Assembly (NCBI GenBank): GCA_037130455.1
Contig: JBAXSZ010000001.1
Location: 1-64,000, forward strand
From: CAIMZW01 sp037130455
GTDB taxonomy: Bacteria > Actinomycetota > Actinomycetes > Nanopelagicales > Nanopelagicaceae
Length of the DNA stretch: 64,000 bases
Direction: 5' to 3'
Numbering within the stretch: position 1 is the first letter of the stretch; each line of letters begins with the position of its first letter. The position numbers and the translations under genes are program-made. Under the pieces are notes generated by a model that searched no databases, was not told where the DNA came from, and saw nothing but the letters and a program-made list of their open reading frames with translations. Positions 45,118-52,375 of this stretch are shown here, piece by piece.

Positions 45118-45734
45118 ACAACCTAGCAACAATTTCGGCAGTCACTTTCGGAATGCAGGCATTCGTAACATTTTTCGTCATTCTAGATCCGCCTGGTGCT
45201 ACACCAATATTTCTCTCCCTAGTCTCCAGTCGAACTCCACGTGAGCGAGTTCGCATGGCTTGGCAAGGAGCTGGAGTTTCCTTGGTGGTAATCGTGGCAT
45301 TCGCTTTATTTGGGAAATTGATTTTGGATTATCTCCATATTTCGGTGAATGCGCTCCAGGGAGCAGGTGGGCTACTCATGCTCCTGATCTCTTTGGAACT
45401 GCTCACGGGAAAAGAGAGCAAAGAGACAACTCATGAAAATGTAAATGTGGCGCTGGTTCCATTGGGCACCCCGTTGCTGGCTGGTCCAGGAGCAATTGTC
45501 ACGACCATTCTCTATGTTCAATACGCTCACTCAGGTACGGCCAAACTTGCATTAGCTTTGGCGATTATCGGCGTGCACTTAGTCATTGGCTTCACCTTGA
45601 TGTTTTCTACAAAAATTCTTGGTCTCATTAGGGACTCTGGAGTGACGCTATTGGCCAGAATCGCTGGTTTGTTGCTCGCGGCCATCGCCGTGGAAATGGT
45701 TGTTCAATCCATCAAAGGCTTCTTTAATTTATGA
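45114..45734 (+). CDS. MarC-family (UPF0056) integral membrane protein
   Basis: The 206-residue protein has six predicted membrane helices with the MarC motifs FFVILDPPGATPIFLSL near the N-terminus and the inverted-repeat equivalent VPLGTPLLAGPGAI in the middle. Despite the name, MarC proteins are not established antibiotic-resistance factors and their substrate is unknown. It overlaps its neighbours by 4 bases on each side. Confidence 0.9.
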   Translation: MNNLATISAVTFGMQAFVTFFVILDPPGATPIFLSLVSSRTPRERVRMAWQGAGVSLVVIVAFALFGKLILDYLHISVNALQGAGGLLMLLISLELLTGKESKETTHENVNVALVPLGTPLLAGPGAIVTTILYVQYAHSGTAKLALALAIIGVHLVIGFTLMFSTKILGLIRDSGVTLLARIAGLLLAAIAVEMVVQSIKGFFNL

Positions 45735-46519
45735 GTCAAGAACCTTCCTTTTTCTCACCTGGTTCAGTAACAAGAAAGATTCACTCTGATCCAGCCATGG
45801 CAGTTGCAGGAATCCGAGCGCTCTTGCAACAGGCACTGCATCCTGCCGCCATGGCGGGTGTCGCCAAATATTCTGATTTTAGAAATGACACATGGGGTCG
45901 TCTGAAACGAACCAGTGATTACGTCAATGTTCTTACTTTTGGGCCGATACGGGAGGCCGAAGCACTTTCATCTCGGATTCGATCGGTTCATACCAAATTA
46001 GGAGTCGATGATCCTGAACTCTTACTGTGGGTACACATGGCAATGGTGGATTCTTTCTTGGATTGCGCCATCCGTTCTGGACTGGTTTTGACCGATAGTG
46101 AACAAGATCAATATCTCCTTGAAATGGTTCGTTTCGCCGAACTTGTTGGTCTGGATCGTGAATCAGTTCCTGCGAATGTAAAAGAGATGAAAGATTATTT
46201 TCTTTTGATGATGCCATCCCTTGCTGCAAGCGATGATGCAAAACGTTCGGCGCTTTTCCTGACCTTTCCGCCGATGTCCCCGAAACTTCGCTTTGCAACT
46301 CCGGCAGCACCAGCGTGGACGTATCTAGCAACTCTGGCTTCTGCCTCATTGCCGGTTTGGGCCAGGAAGATGTACGGAGTGCCCTCACTCCCAGGCCATG
46401 AAATCCTTACCGATTTATCGCTCAAAACTGTTAGGAAATCACTGACCCTAATCCCCAAGAATTTATTTCCTAGTTCCCTGCAGCCCACTTACTTCGAAAA
46501 TTTGGTGGAGCAATCGTGA
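45731..46519 (+). CDS. MpaB-like (DUF2236) oxygenase-family protein
   Basis: The 262-residue, mostly helical protein matches the oxygenase MpaB/DUF2236 family: GSVTRKIHSDPAMAVAGIRALLQQALHPAAMAGV at the N-terminus, FGPIREAEALSSRIRSVHTKLG, and a central LLLWVHMAMVDSF helix with a histidine. Family relatives include haem-dependent rubber oxygenases and mycophenolate-pathway MpaB, but most bacterial ones have no known reaction. It overlaps the ParA-like gene by 4 bases. Confidence 0.8.
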   Translation: MSQEPSFFSPGSVTRKIHSDPAMAVAGIRALLQQALHPAAMAGVAKYSDFRNDTWGRLKRTSDYVNVLTFGPIREAEALSSRIRSVHTKLGVDDPELLLWVHMAMVDSFLDCAIRSGLVLTDSEQDQYLLEMVRFAELVGLDRESVPANVKEMKDYFLLMMPSLAASDDAKRSALFLTFPPMSPKLRFATPAAPAWTYLATLASASLPVWARKMYGVPSLPGHEILTDLSLKTVRKSLTLIPKNLFPSSLQPTYFENLVEQS

Positions 46520-47277
46520 CAATCTTTCTCGCAATCACGAACTCATCTGGTGGAAGTGGAAAAACAACCACGGCTCATGCTTTGGCAGTTGCTTGCGCCG
46601 AATATGGGCGCAGGACTCTACTAGTCGATTTTGATCCAGGCGCGCAATTAACCTACCTGCTTAAAGTAGAAAATCCGAGAAGTTCTGTAGTCGATGTACT
46701 TCGGGAGCAGTCCTATCTTGATAGCTCTATACACAGCACTAGCGAACGTTTTAGTTTCTTGCCATCAGATTCACGCTTGTCTCACCTCAATTTTAATAAG
46801 AAAACCGTTGCCGAAGTTTCCAGCAACTTTCGAAAGGCTTGCCAAGAATCAGACCCAGCCTTTGATCTAGTGATTCTTGATTGCGCATCTTCGGTATCGG
46901 TTCTCTCCTTGTTGACCTTCGCAATTGCCGATTATGTGCTCGCTCCATTCGTGCCAACGTTGCACGGCGCACGGGGAGTTCTGCAATCGTTGGAAATTTC
47001 GCGATCAGAAGTAACCAGCAGTAATGCCGGCTCGCAATGGCTGGGAGCACTACCAATTCTTATTGGTAGTGATTCATCCGAGATTGATCAACTGCTCTCG
47101 AGTGAAGTAAAAATAATGAGTCCAAGCATTCCAAAATCTCGTACAGTTCCGGATTCAAGTTATTCAGGAAAATCAGTTCTTAATTTTGCCCCGCAGGGCA
47201 GCGTTGCCTTGGCATATCGCGAACTTGCGTATTTCCTCCTGGAAGAAATGCAGGAATCCAAGAACTCAAAGAACTAA
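46516..47277 (+). CDS. ParA/MinD-type ATPase lacking the signature lysine
   Basis: The 253-residue protein follows ParA layout: P-loop TNSSGGSGKTTTAHALA, switch I-like LLVDFDPGAQLTYLL and Walker B FDLVILDCASSVSV. The lysine that starts the deviant Walker A (KGGxGKT) and acts in the ParA dimer is S11. No parB or parS is adjacent, and the gene rides with MpaB and MarC, so chromosome partitioning is doubtful. GTG 46516 is the start. Its end overlaps the DUF3107 gene by 4 bases. Confidence 0.82.
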   Translation: MTIFLAITNSSGGSGKTTTAHALAVACAEYGRRTLLVDFDPGAQLTYLLKVENPRSSVVDVLREQSYLDSSIHSTSERFSFLPSDSRLSHLNFNKKTVAEVSSNFRKACQESDPAFDLVILDCASSVSVLSLLTFAIADYVLAPFVPTLHGARGVLQSLEISRSEVTSSNAGSQWLGALPILIGSDSSEIDQLLSSEVKIMSPSIPKSRTVPDSSYSGKSVLNFAPQGSVALAYRELAYFLLEEMQESKNSKN

Positions 47278-47528
47278 ATGGTGGCAAATCCAACTTTACG
47301 TTCGGCTGAGGATCCAACTTCTACAAACGAAATTTTTGCCTGAGGAACAACGATCTGCCTTCCCTTAACATCAGAAAGTATTAGCGGAGTTCCCTCGTTT
47401 AAAGACTTTGAGACATCGGCCAAAATTTGTTCTTGGGATTGGTCGGATTCGATATGAAGCTCCTGAGTTGAATCAGAAATGCCAATTCGAATTTCGGTGT
47501 GATTAGAAGATGTTTTCTTTGTGGACAT
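47274..47528 (-). CDS. DUF3107-family small protein
   Basis: The 84-residue protein matches DUF3107, found next to a TetR gene in mycobacteria (TB9.4) and other actinobacteria: an EIRIGISDSTQELHIES start and an end with VVPQAKISFVEVGSSAERKVGFA. Its role is unknown. The TetR gene lies upstream on this strand, as in those genomes. A -10 lies 7 bases before the ATG, so it has its own leaderless transcript. Confidence 0.88.
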   Translation of the reverse strand: MSTKKTSSNHTEIRIGISDSTQELHIESDQSQEQILADVSKSLNEGTPLILSDVKGRQIVVPQAKISFVEVGSSAERKVGFATI

Positions 47529-47535
47529 AGCCGAC

Positions 47536-47541
47536 AGTTTA
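47536..47541 (-). promoter_or_regulatory. Putative -10 (TAAACT), leaderless DUF3107 gene
   Basis: Minus-strand TAAACT ends 7 bases before ATG 47528, in the 39-base gap between the TetR and DUF3107 genes. Confidence 0.5.
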
Positions 47542-47567
47542 ATCGAACTTGTTAACCTACGCGCGAC

Positions 47568-48182
47568 TTAACTTTGAGACTTAGGAAAACCTGAGATACC
47601 TCGCCAGATGAGGTTGGAGACCAATTCTCCGGCTATTTCTCTACTAATTTTGCCGTCTCGCTCCAGCCAATGGCGTGCGGCCGTTTGTGTTGTACCAATC
47701 AAACCCACCGCCAGCATCATCGAAGCTTCTTTGGACAATCCAGTATCCAAGGAGATGACTGCGCTCAACGCGGCGGCGCAGTCATAAGTCATGCGATTGA
47801 GGCGCTCACGAACTTGAGGTTCTACGCTCATGTCACTTTCAAAGAGAAGCCGAAATGCTTCGCCCTCATCATTGATAAAAGAGAAGTAAGCATCGACAGT
47901 CGCTTGAACTCGATCGGCATTGTCATTTGTGGATGCGATTGCTTTTTGAATATCAAAAACCAGCGAGTCAATGTGCAAATCTAAAACGGCCAGATAGAGA
48001 TCGAGCTTCGAGGGAAAATGCTGGTACAAAACCGGCTTACTTACCTTCGCACGATCTGCAATTTCATCCATTGCTGCTTGGTGATATCCGGCAGCTGTAA
48101 AAACTTCCAAGGCGGCGGCAAGCAATTGCGCTCGGCGTTCATCGCGGGGCAAACGGCCTCGGCTGGTGGAATCTATGCTCAT
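47568..48182 (-). CDS. TetR-family transcriptional regulator
   Basis: From ATG 48182 the protein has 204 residues: an N-terminal HTH (RRAQLLAAALEVFTAAGYHQAAMDEIADRAKVSKPVLYQHFPSKLDLY) and a helical ligand-binding/dimer part. It is the equivalent of the mycobacterial TetR next to TB9.4. The frame is open 156 bases further upstream, but 48182 is the family start and lies 7 bases after a -10. Targets may include mshB opposite or itself; inverted repeats lie in the shared region. Confidence 0.92.
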   Translation of the reverse strand: MSIDSTSRGRLPRDERRAQLLAAALEVFTAAGYHQAAMDEIADRAKVSKPVLYQHFPSKLDLYLAVLDLHIDSLVFDIQKAIASTNDNADRVQATVDAYFSFINDEGEAFRLLFESDMSVEPQVRERLNRMTYDCAAALSAVISLDTGLSKEASMMLAVGLIGTTQTAARHWLERDGKISREIAGELVSNLIWRGISGFPKSQS

Positions 48183-48189
48183 TGGCGAA

Positions 48190-48195
48190 ATCGTA
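48190..48195 (-). promoter_or_regulatory. Putative -10 (TACGAT), leaderless tetR
   Basis: Minus-strand TACGAT ends 7 bases before ATG 48182, which supports this start over the longer open frame. Confidence 0.5.
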
Positions 48196-48242
48196 CGACC
48201 AAAAGTGGTTTTTCTCTCCGAATTCTTGCAAACGTTCCGCAA

Positions 48243-48261
48243 TTGGCAATACGAGAGCCAA
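48243..48261. promoter_or_regulatory. Inverted repeat, possible TetR operator
   Basis: TTGGC (48243-48247) pairs with GCCAA (48257-48261) over a 9-base centre, flanked by near-symmetric AATT sequences. It lies in the region between tetR and mshB. Arm length and spacing would suit a TetR dimer. No binding evidence exists beyond symmetry. Confidence 0.35.
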
Positions 48262-48325
48262 AATTGAGCGCATAGAGAAACTTTGGTTTGCGCGAAGTGA
48301 GGAAAATCAAGGAAAATTGAGTGTT

Positions 48326-48348
48326 TGGCAGATGCCATTTACTAGAAT
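48326..48348 (+). promoter_or_regulatory. mshB promoter region with adjoining palindrome
   Basis: TGGCA-GA-TGCCA (48326-48337) is a two-arm palindrome, followed 5 bases later by the -10-like TAGAAT (48343-48348). A protein bound at the palindrome would sit in the promoter spacer. The transcript would carry a roughly 30-base leader with a GAGGA site before the mshB ATG. Confidence 0.45.
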
Positions 48349-48383
48349 TTTTTACGCCGACTTAAAAAGAAATTGAGGACCAC

Positions 48384-49271
48384 ATGGCATCACGTAGTTT
48401 GCTTTTAGTTCACGCACATCCTGATGATGAAACGATTAATAACGGTGCGACCATGGCTAAATATGCTGCCGAGGGAATCAACGTCACTTTAGTTACCTGT
48501 ACCAGAGGCGAAGAAGGGGAAGTTCTAGTCCCTGGGCTATCGCACCTAGCAAGCTCAGTGGAAGATGGATTGGGCGTACATCGCGAAGGTGAACTTCGCG
48601 AAGCGATGCACATCTTAGGAATAGCCGATCATCGATTTCTAGGTGCTCCTGAGCGACAGTGGCGCGACAGCGGAATGATGGGGAGTGAACCCAACAATCG
48701 CAAGGATGTTTTTTGGCAGGCAGATTTAGATGAGGCGGCCGGTTATTTGGTGGCCATCATTCGGGAAATACAACCGCAAGTCTTGGTAACTTATGATGAA
48801 TTTGGTGGTTATGGACATCCCGACCACATACAAGCGCATCGGGTTGCTATGCGTGCCGCCGAACTCGCTGCCGATCCCAATTACGGGGTTGGTCCTGCTT
48901 GGGAGATACCAAAGATTTATTGGAACACCATGCCCCGCTCAGTGATACAGGCGGGTATCGACAAGATGAAGGAAATTGGATCGGATTTCTTCGGAGTGAC
49001 TAGCGCCGACGATCTCCCATTTGCAAAACCTGACGAACTCGTTACGACGGTCATAAATGGCTCTGACTTTGTAGATCAAAAAATGGATGCTATGAAAGCG
49101 CACGAAACTCAAATTTCTCTAGATGGCCCGTTTTTCGCATTGAGCAATAACGTTGGCTTAGATGTATGGGGCCAAGAGTTTTACACTTTGGTTAAAGGCG
49201 CAATCGCTGGAACCCTAGATTCTGCTGGACGAGAGACCGACTTATTCTCTGGAACTATGTCACAGGAATAA
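48384..49271 (+). CDS. mshB: N-acetyl-GlcN-Ins deacetylase (mycothiol synthesis)
   Basis: The 295-residue zinc deacetylase removes acetate from GlcNAc-Ins in the making of mycothiol, the actinobacterial thiol buffer. The LmbE-fold metal motifs are AHPDDE (11-16) and the GGYGHPDHIQAHR segment. Length and the TCTRGEEGE block fit MshB; the related conjugate amidase Mca is the main alternative. GAGGA precedes the ATG. A small membrane-protein gene follows with a one-base overlap. Confidence 0.88.
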   Translation: MASRSLLLVHAHPDDETINNGATMAKYAAEGINVTLVTCTRGEEGEVLVPGLSHLASSVEDGLGVHREGELREAMHILGIADHRFLGAPERQWRDSGMMGSEPNNRKDVFWQADLDEAAGYLVAIIREIQPQVLVTYDEFGGYGHPDHIQAHRVAMRAAELAADPNYGVGPAWEIPKIYWNTMPRSVIQAGIDKMKEIGSDFFGVTSADDLPFAKPDELVTTVINGSDFVDQKMDAMKAHETQISLDGPFFALSNNVGLDVWGQEFYTLVKGAIAGTLDSAGRETDLFSGTMSQE

Positions 49272-49585
49272 TGGTGAAATTCCTTTTATCCACCGGCGCT
49301 GGAATTTGTATTGGATTTATCGGAGTTGTGTTGCACAACTTCGCGCCGCCATTTGGCTTAATTGTGGCGTTGTTGGAAAGTGCAGTTGGAATTTGGATTC
49401 TGGGTAGATATTGGCAATCCAAATTGGTGCGTATTCCCGCTCTTATTGGCTGGCTCGCAATAATTTTGCGAGCAGGAACCCACGGGGTCAGCTACGAACT
49501 ACTTGTTATGGGCAATAACAATGGAAATATTTTTCTGATAGGCGGATTCGTTCTATCGATGCTGATGGTATTCGCCAAGATTTAA
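49271..49585 (+). CDS. Small membrane protein after mshB (DUF6113-like)
   Basis: This 104-residue protein has three or four hydrophobic segments (about 3-22, 27-45, 53-68, 86-103) and no catalytic motif. A small DUF6113-type membrane protein often follows mshB in actinobacteria, which is the main basis for the name. It shares one base with the mshB stop (TAATG), and its end overlaps convergent cysS by 4 bases. Confidence 0.6.
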   Translation: MVKFLLSTGAGICIGFIGVVLHNFAPPFGLIVALLESAVGIWILGRYWQSKLVRIPALIGWLAIILRAGTHGVSYELLVMGNNNGNIFLIGGFVLSMLMVFAKI

Positions 49586-51003
49586 TCCGGCACTTCCCAC
49601 ACCTGACCGGTTTGCGTATCTTTCACAACAACGCCCAGCTCTAGCAATCGATCTCTGAGCAAATCGCTAGTGGCGAAATCTTTATTCAGGCGGGCTTGTT
49701 GGCGTTCTTCAAGCAATATCTCTGTGTCTGGCGGAAGGGTTAACGTTCGGGAAATTTTGCGATTTAGATCTAAACCTAAAATCTCGTCGGCTCGAAGAAA
49801 AATTTGATGCTTCGTTTTTGGAGAAATTGAAGTTTCTCTCTCTAAGATTCTGATTCGCTGGATCGCTTCAAGAGTGTCTAAATCATCCTCAACGGCACTC
49901 ACAATCAGTTCCAACTCGAATTCGACAATGTTGTCATCGATCTCACCTTCATTTTCCCAACTGTGCATTTTCTGTCGCCACCTATGAATCGTGGTATTTG
50001 CTGCCACTATGGCTTCCCAAGTGAGGTCCATCTGGCTTCGATATCGATTTTCAAGAAAACATAATCGAAGTGATAACGGATCTAAATTCTTTGCCGCAAC
50101 GTCTCGGACGAGAACAACATTCCCTGTGCTTTTAGACATCTTTCGGCCTTCAAAAAGCAAGTGTTCTCCATGTACCCAGTTATCAACCGCCTCTTCTCCA
50201 ACTACCGAGTTCGATTGAGCTCGTTCATTTTCGTGATGGGGAAATCTCAAATCCATCCCACCCAAATGCAAATCCACATGTCCGTCGAGAAACGCTAGTG
50301 ACATTGCCGAACATTCAATGTGCCAGCCAGGAAAACCAATTCCCCAAGGCGAGGGCCAAACCATTTGAGTTCTGCCTCCAGCACTTTTCCACAGTGCCCA
50401 ATCCGCGTGGAATTTCTTGGCACCTTCATCTTGATACTCAAAGCGATGACCAGGTTTTAATTGATCAAGGCGATTGCCACTTATTTCACCATAGGTCAAG
50501 AAAGTTTGGGAATCGAAGTAAACGGTCCCATCCGAGCCTTGATAAGCCTTTCCCTTTACTATGAGCTGTTCGATGAGGTCTTGCATCAAATTAATGCTTT
50601 CACTGGCGCGCGGATAATTGTTGGCGACGCTGATATTGAGCGAGCGTAAATCCTGGTGATAGCCCTGTTCATATTCCCTAGCTATCGCAAATGGATCCCG
50701 GTTTTCACTTTCTGCTTGAGCCAAAACTTTGTCTTCACTAGATTCCTGAATTAAGTCATCGCCAACATCTTCGCTCATATGTCCGACATCGGTAATGTTT
50801 TGAACTAAATTGGTTTTAACCCCTCGCACATGGAGAATGCGAATTACCAAATCGCTTAAGAGAAACGTTCTCAAATTTCCAACATGGGCATTTCTATATA
50901 CGGTGGGACCACAACAATAGATTCGGACTTCTTTCTCATTGGAAGCGGATATGAACACTTTCTTACGAAGTCGGGTGTCATACAACTGTAATGAGGTTTT
51001 CAT
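49582..51003 (-). CDS. cysS: Cysteinyl-tRNA synthetase
   Basis: The 473-residue synthetase has the HIGH-type motif in CCGPTVYRNAHVGNLRTF, the KMSKS loop GRKMSKSTGNVV and zinc ligands in YCCGPTVY, WHIECSAM and FPHHENERAQS. I considered its paralogue MshC, the cysteine ligase of mycothiol synthesis, because mshB is adjacent. Length and HHENE favour CysS. It overlaps the GNAT gene by 4 bases (ATGA). Confidence 0.93.
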   Translation of the reverse strand: MKTSLQLYDTRLRKKVFISASNEKEVRIYCCGPTVYRNAHVGNLRTFLLSDLVIRILHVRGVKTNLVQNITDVGHMSEDVGDDLIQESSEDKVLAQAESENRDPFAIAREYEQGYHQDLRSLNISVANNYPRASESINLMQDLIEQLIVKGKAYQGSDGTVYFDSQTFLTYGEISGNRLDQLKPGHRFEYQDEGAKKFHADWALWKSAGGRTQMVWPSPWGIGFPGWHIECSAMSLAFLDGHVDLHLGGMDLRFPHHENERAQSNSVVGEEAVDNWVHGEHLLFEGRKMSKSTGNVVLVRDVAAKNLDPLSLRLCFLENRYRSQMDLTWEAIVAANTTIHRWRQKMHSWENEGEIDDNIVEFELELIVSAVEDDLDTLEAIQRIRILERETSISPKTKHQIFLRADEILGLDLNRKISRTLTLPPDTEILLEERQQARLNKDFATSDLLRDRLLELGVVVKDTQTGQVWEVPD

Positions 51004-51980
51004 TTCATCGTCCGGTATCGATAATTGTGATGAACCCGAAATTTCAACCTTTGATAGAGGGCGATTGCTGCGGCATTATCGGTGCTCACCTGTAGCGCTA
51101 ATTTCTTAACATTTACTTGTTGAACAAGTGCACTCACTAAGGCTGCACCAACGCCTTGACCCCGATATTCTGGAAGGACGAACAATCTGGTTATAACCGC
51201 CCAATCTTCATATTGAGAAATTCGGCCAACGGCTACGACAACACCATCCTTGGAAAGCCCCACATAGGTGGAGGGATAGCGAGCCATAATTTCTGAGCTG
51301 AGATTGACTCCCTGAACTTGAGCCCACTCATCCACTGGGCTCTCCCACGTGTGGAGGGCAAAATCGGCGGACTCAATTATCGGAATATCTTCAGTGTCTG
51401 CAACCATGACATGAGATTCAATAGTTATCTGCCAACCTAAATCTTCAAGGTAGGTGTCCAAATCTTGGAAGTGGGGCAGGCTTATGTGAATTACCGGTGG
51501 TAATCCACGGTCTTTGTAATACTGCAGCGCCAACTCGATGGCTTCGTCCAAGTCCACATCAGTTAAACCATAGGGTGGAAGACCAAGCGGTCTAATGGAA
51601 TTGGCTCGATTAGTAACGCCGCCGTTGCTGCGAAAACGCCAGCCGGCCTGGTCGGTAATTTCGCCAGCGGGCCAAGTTTTCTCTATGGCGCGCTCGAGCT
51701 CTTGGACTCGTGAGGAAAAAGGCGCGCCGGTTCCGGCCTTGGGAATGACCTGAGGCACCAAGCGCCAAGCCCAAATATCATTGGAATTGAATTCGATGAG
51801 GGCCCCGCTACGACGACGGATTGCCGATGGCGTCTCCAGAATCCCCAAGATGTCCCGGTAGCCCCCAGATGGCTCTCGCAGGCGCATACTCACCCGGGAA
51901 CCGACATGGCTGAGGTCGGGTGTGGCTTTATTCCCTTGTGGGCTGGCACTCGTTCCTTCTTCACTTTCTGAAAGTGACAT
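51000..51980 (-). CDS. GNAT-family N-acetyltransferase
   Basis: The 326-residue protein ends in a GNAT domain with the acetyl-CoA loop VLPEYRGQGVGAALVSALV and a C-terminal DNAAAIALYQRLKF. The first third (VSMRLREPSGGYRDILGILE, SNDIWAWRLVP) is a small barrel-like extension seen in actinobacterial relatives beside fdxA. ATG 51980 is chosen over 51992 because GGAGG lies 5 bases ahead of it. Substrate is unknown. Confidence 0.85.
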   Translation of the reverse strand: MSLSESEEGTSASPQGNKATPDLSHVGSRVSMRLREPSGGYRDILGILETPSAIRRRSGALIEFNSNDIWAWRLVPQVIPKAGTGAPFSSRVQELERAIEKTWPAGEITDQAGWRFRSNGGVTNRANSIRPLGLPPYGLTDVDLDEAIELALQYYKDRGLPPVIHISLPHFQDLDTYLEDLGWQITIESHVMVADTEDIPIIESADFALHTWESPVDEWAQVQGVNLSSEIMARYPSTYVGLSKDGVVVAVGRISQYEDWAVITRLFVLPEYRGQGVGAALVSALVQQVNVKKLALQVSTDNAAAIALYQRLKFRVHHNYRYRTMK

Positions 51981-52002
51981 GTTTTCCTCCATGACCTGGC
52001 TC

Positions 52003-52008
52003 TATTCT
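52003..52008 (+). promoter_or_regulatory. Putative -10 (TATTCT) for fdxA
   Basis: TATTCT lies 40 bases before the fdxA GTG, leaving a leader with the AAGGAA ribosome site. A -35 is not obvious. The 68-base divergent gap must also hold the GNAT/cysS promoter. Confidence 0.35.
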
Positions 52009-52048
52009 GTACCCTTGCGACATACGGGAACCACTCGAAAGGAACATC

Positions 52049-52372
52049 GTGACCTACATAATTGCCCAACCTTGCGTTGATGTTAAGGACAAATCCTGCA
52101 TTGAGGAATGTCCAGTTGATTGCATTTATGAAGGAAGTCGGATGTTGTACATCCAACCAGATGAGTGTGTTGATTGCGGAGCCTGCGAGCCAGTGTGTCC
52201 TGTTGAAGCTATTTATTATGAGGACGATGTCCCTTCGGCGTGGAAGGAATACACCGCGGTCAATAGTGAATTCTTCGTTGAAATTGGCTCACCTGGTGGT
52301 GCCAGCAAAGTTGGCAGCACGGGTAATGATCACGCTGTGATCACGGCACTTCCGCCTCAAACAAGCGAGTAA
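52049..52372 (+). CDS. fdxA: Seven-iron ferredoxin
   Basis: The 107-residue ferredoxin carries a [3Fe-4S] cluster (C9, C17, C50) and a [4Fe-4S] cluster (C21, C40, C43, C46), from CVDVKDKSCIEECPVDC and CVDCGACEPVC. It acts as a low-potential electron carrier in the cytoplasm. The GTG start has AAGGAA 6 bases before it. Its TAA stop is in the same frame as the dapC coding region that follows, which is discussed there. Confidence 0.95.
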   Translation: MTYIIAQPCVDVKDKSCIEECPVDCIYEGSRMLYIQPDECVDCGACEPVCPVEAIYYEDDVPSAWKEYTAVNSEFFVEIGSPGGASKVGSTGNDHAVITALPPQTSE

Positions 52373-52375
52373 CCA

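Noticed and set aside
49582..51003. cysS as mycothiol ligase mshC because mshB is adjacent
   Set aside because: Length of 473 residues, the FPHHENE motif and the full C-terminal region match CysS rather than the shorter MshC.
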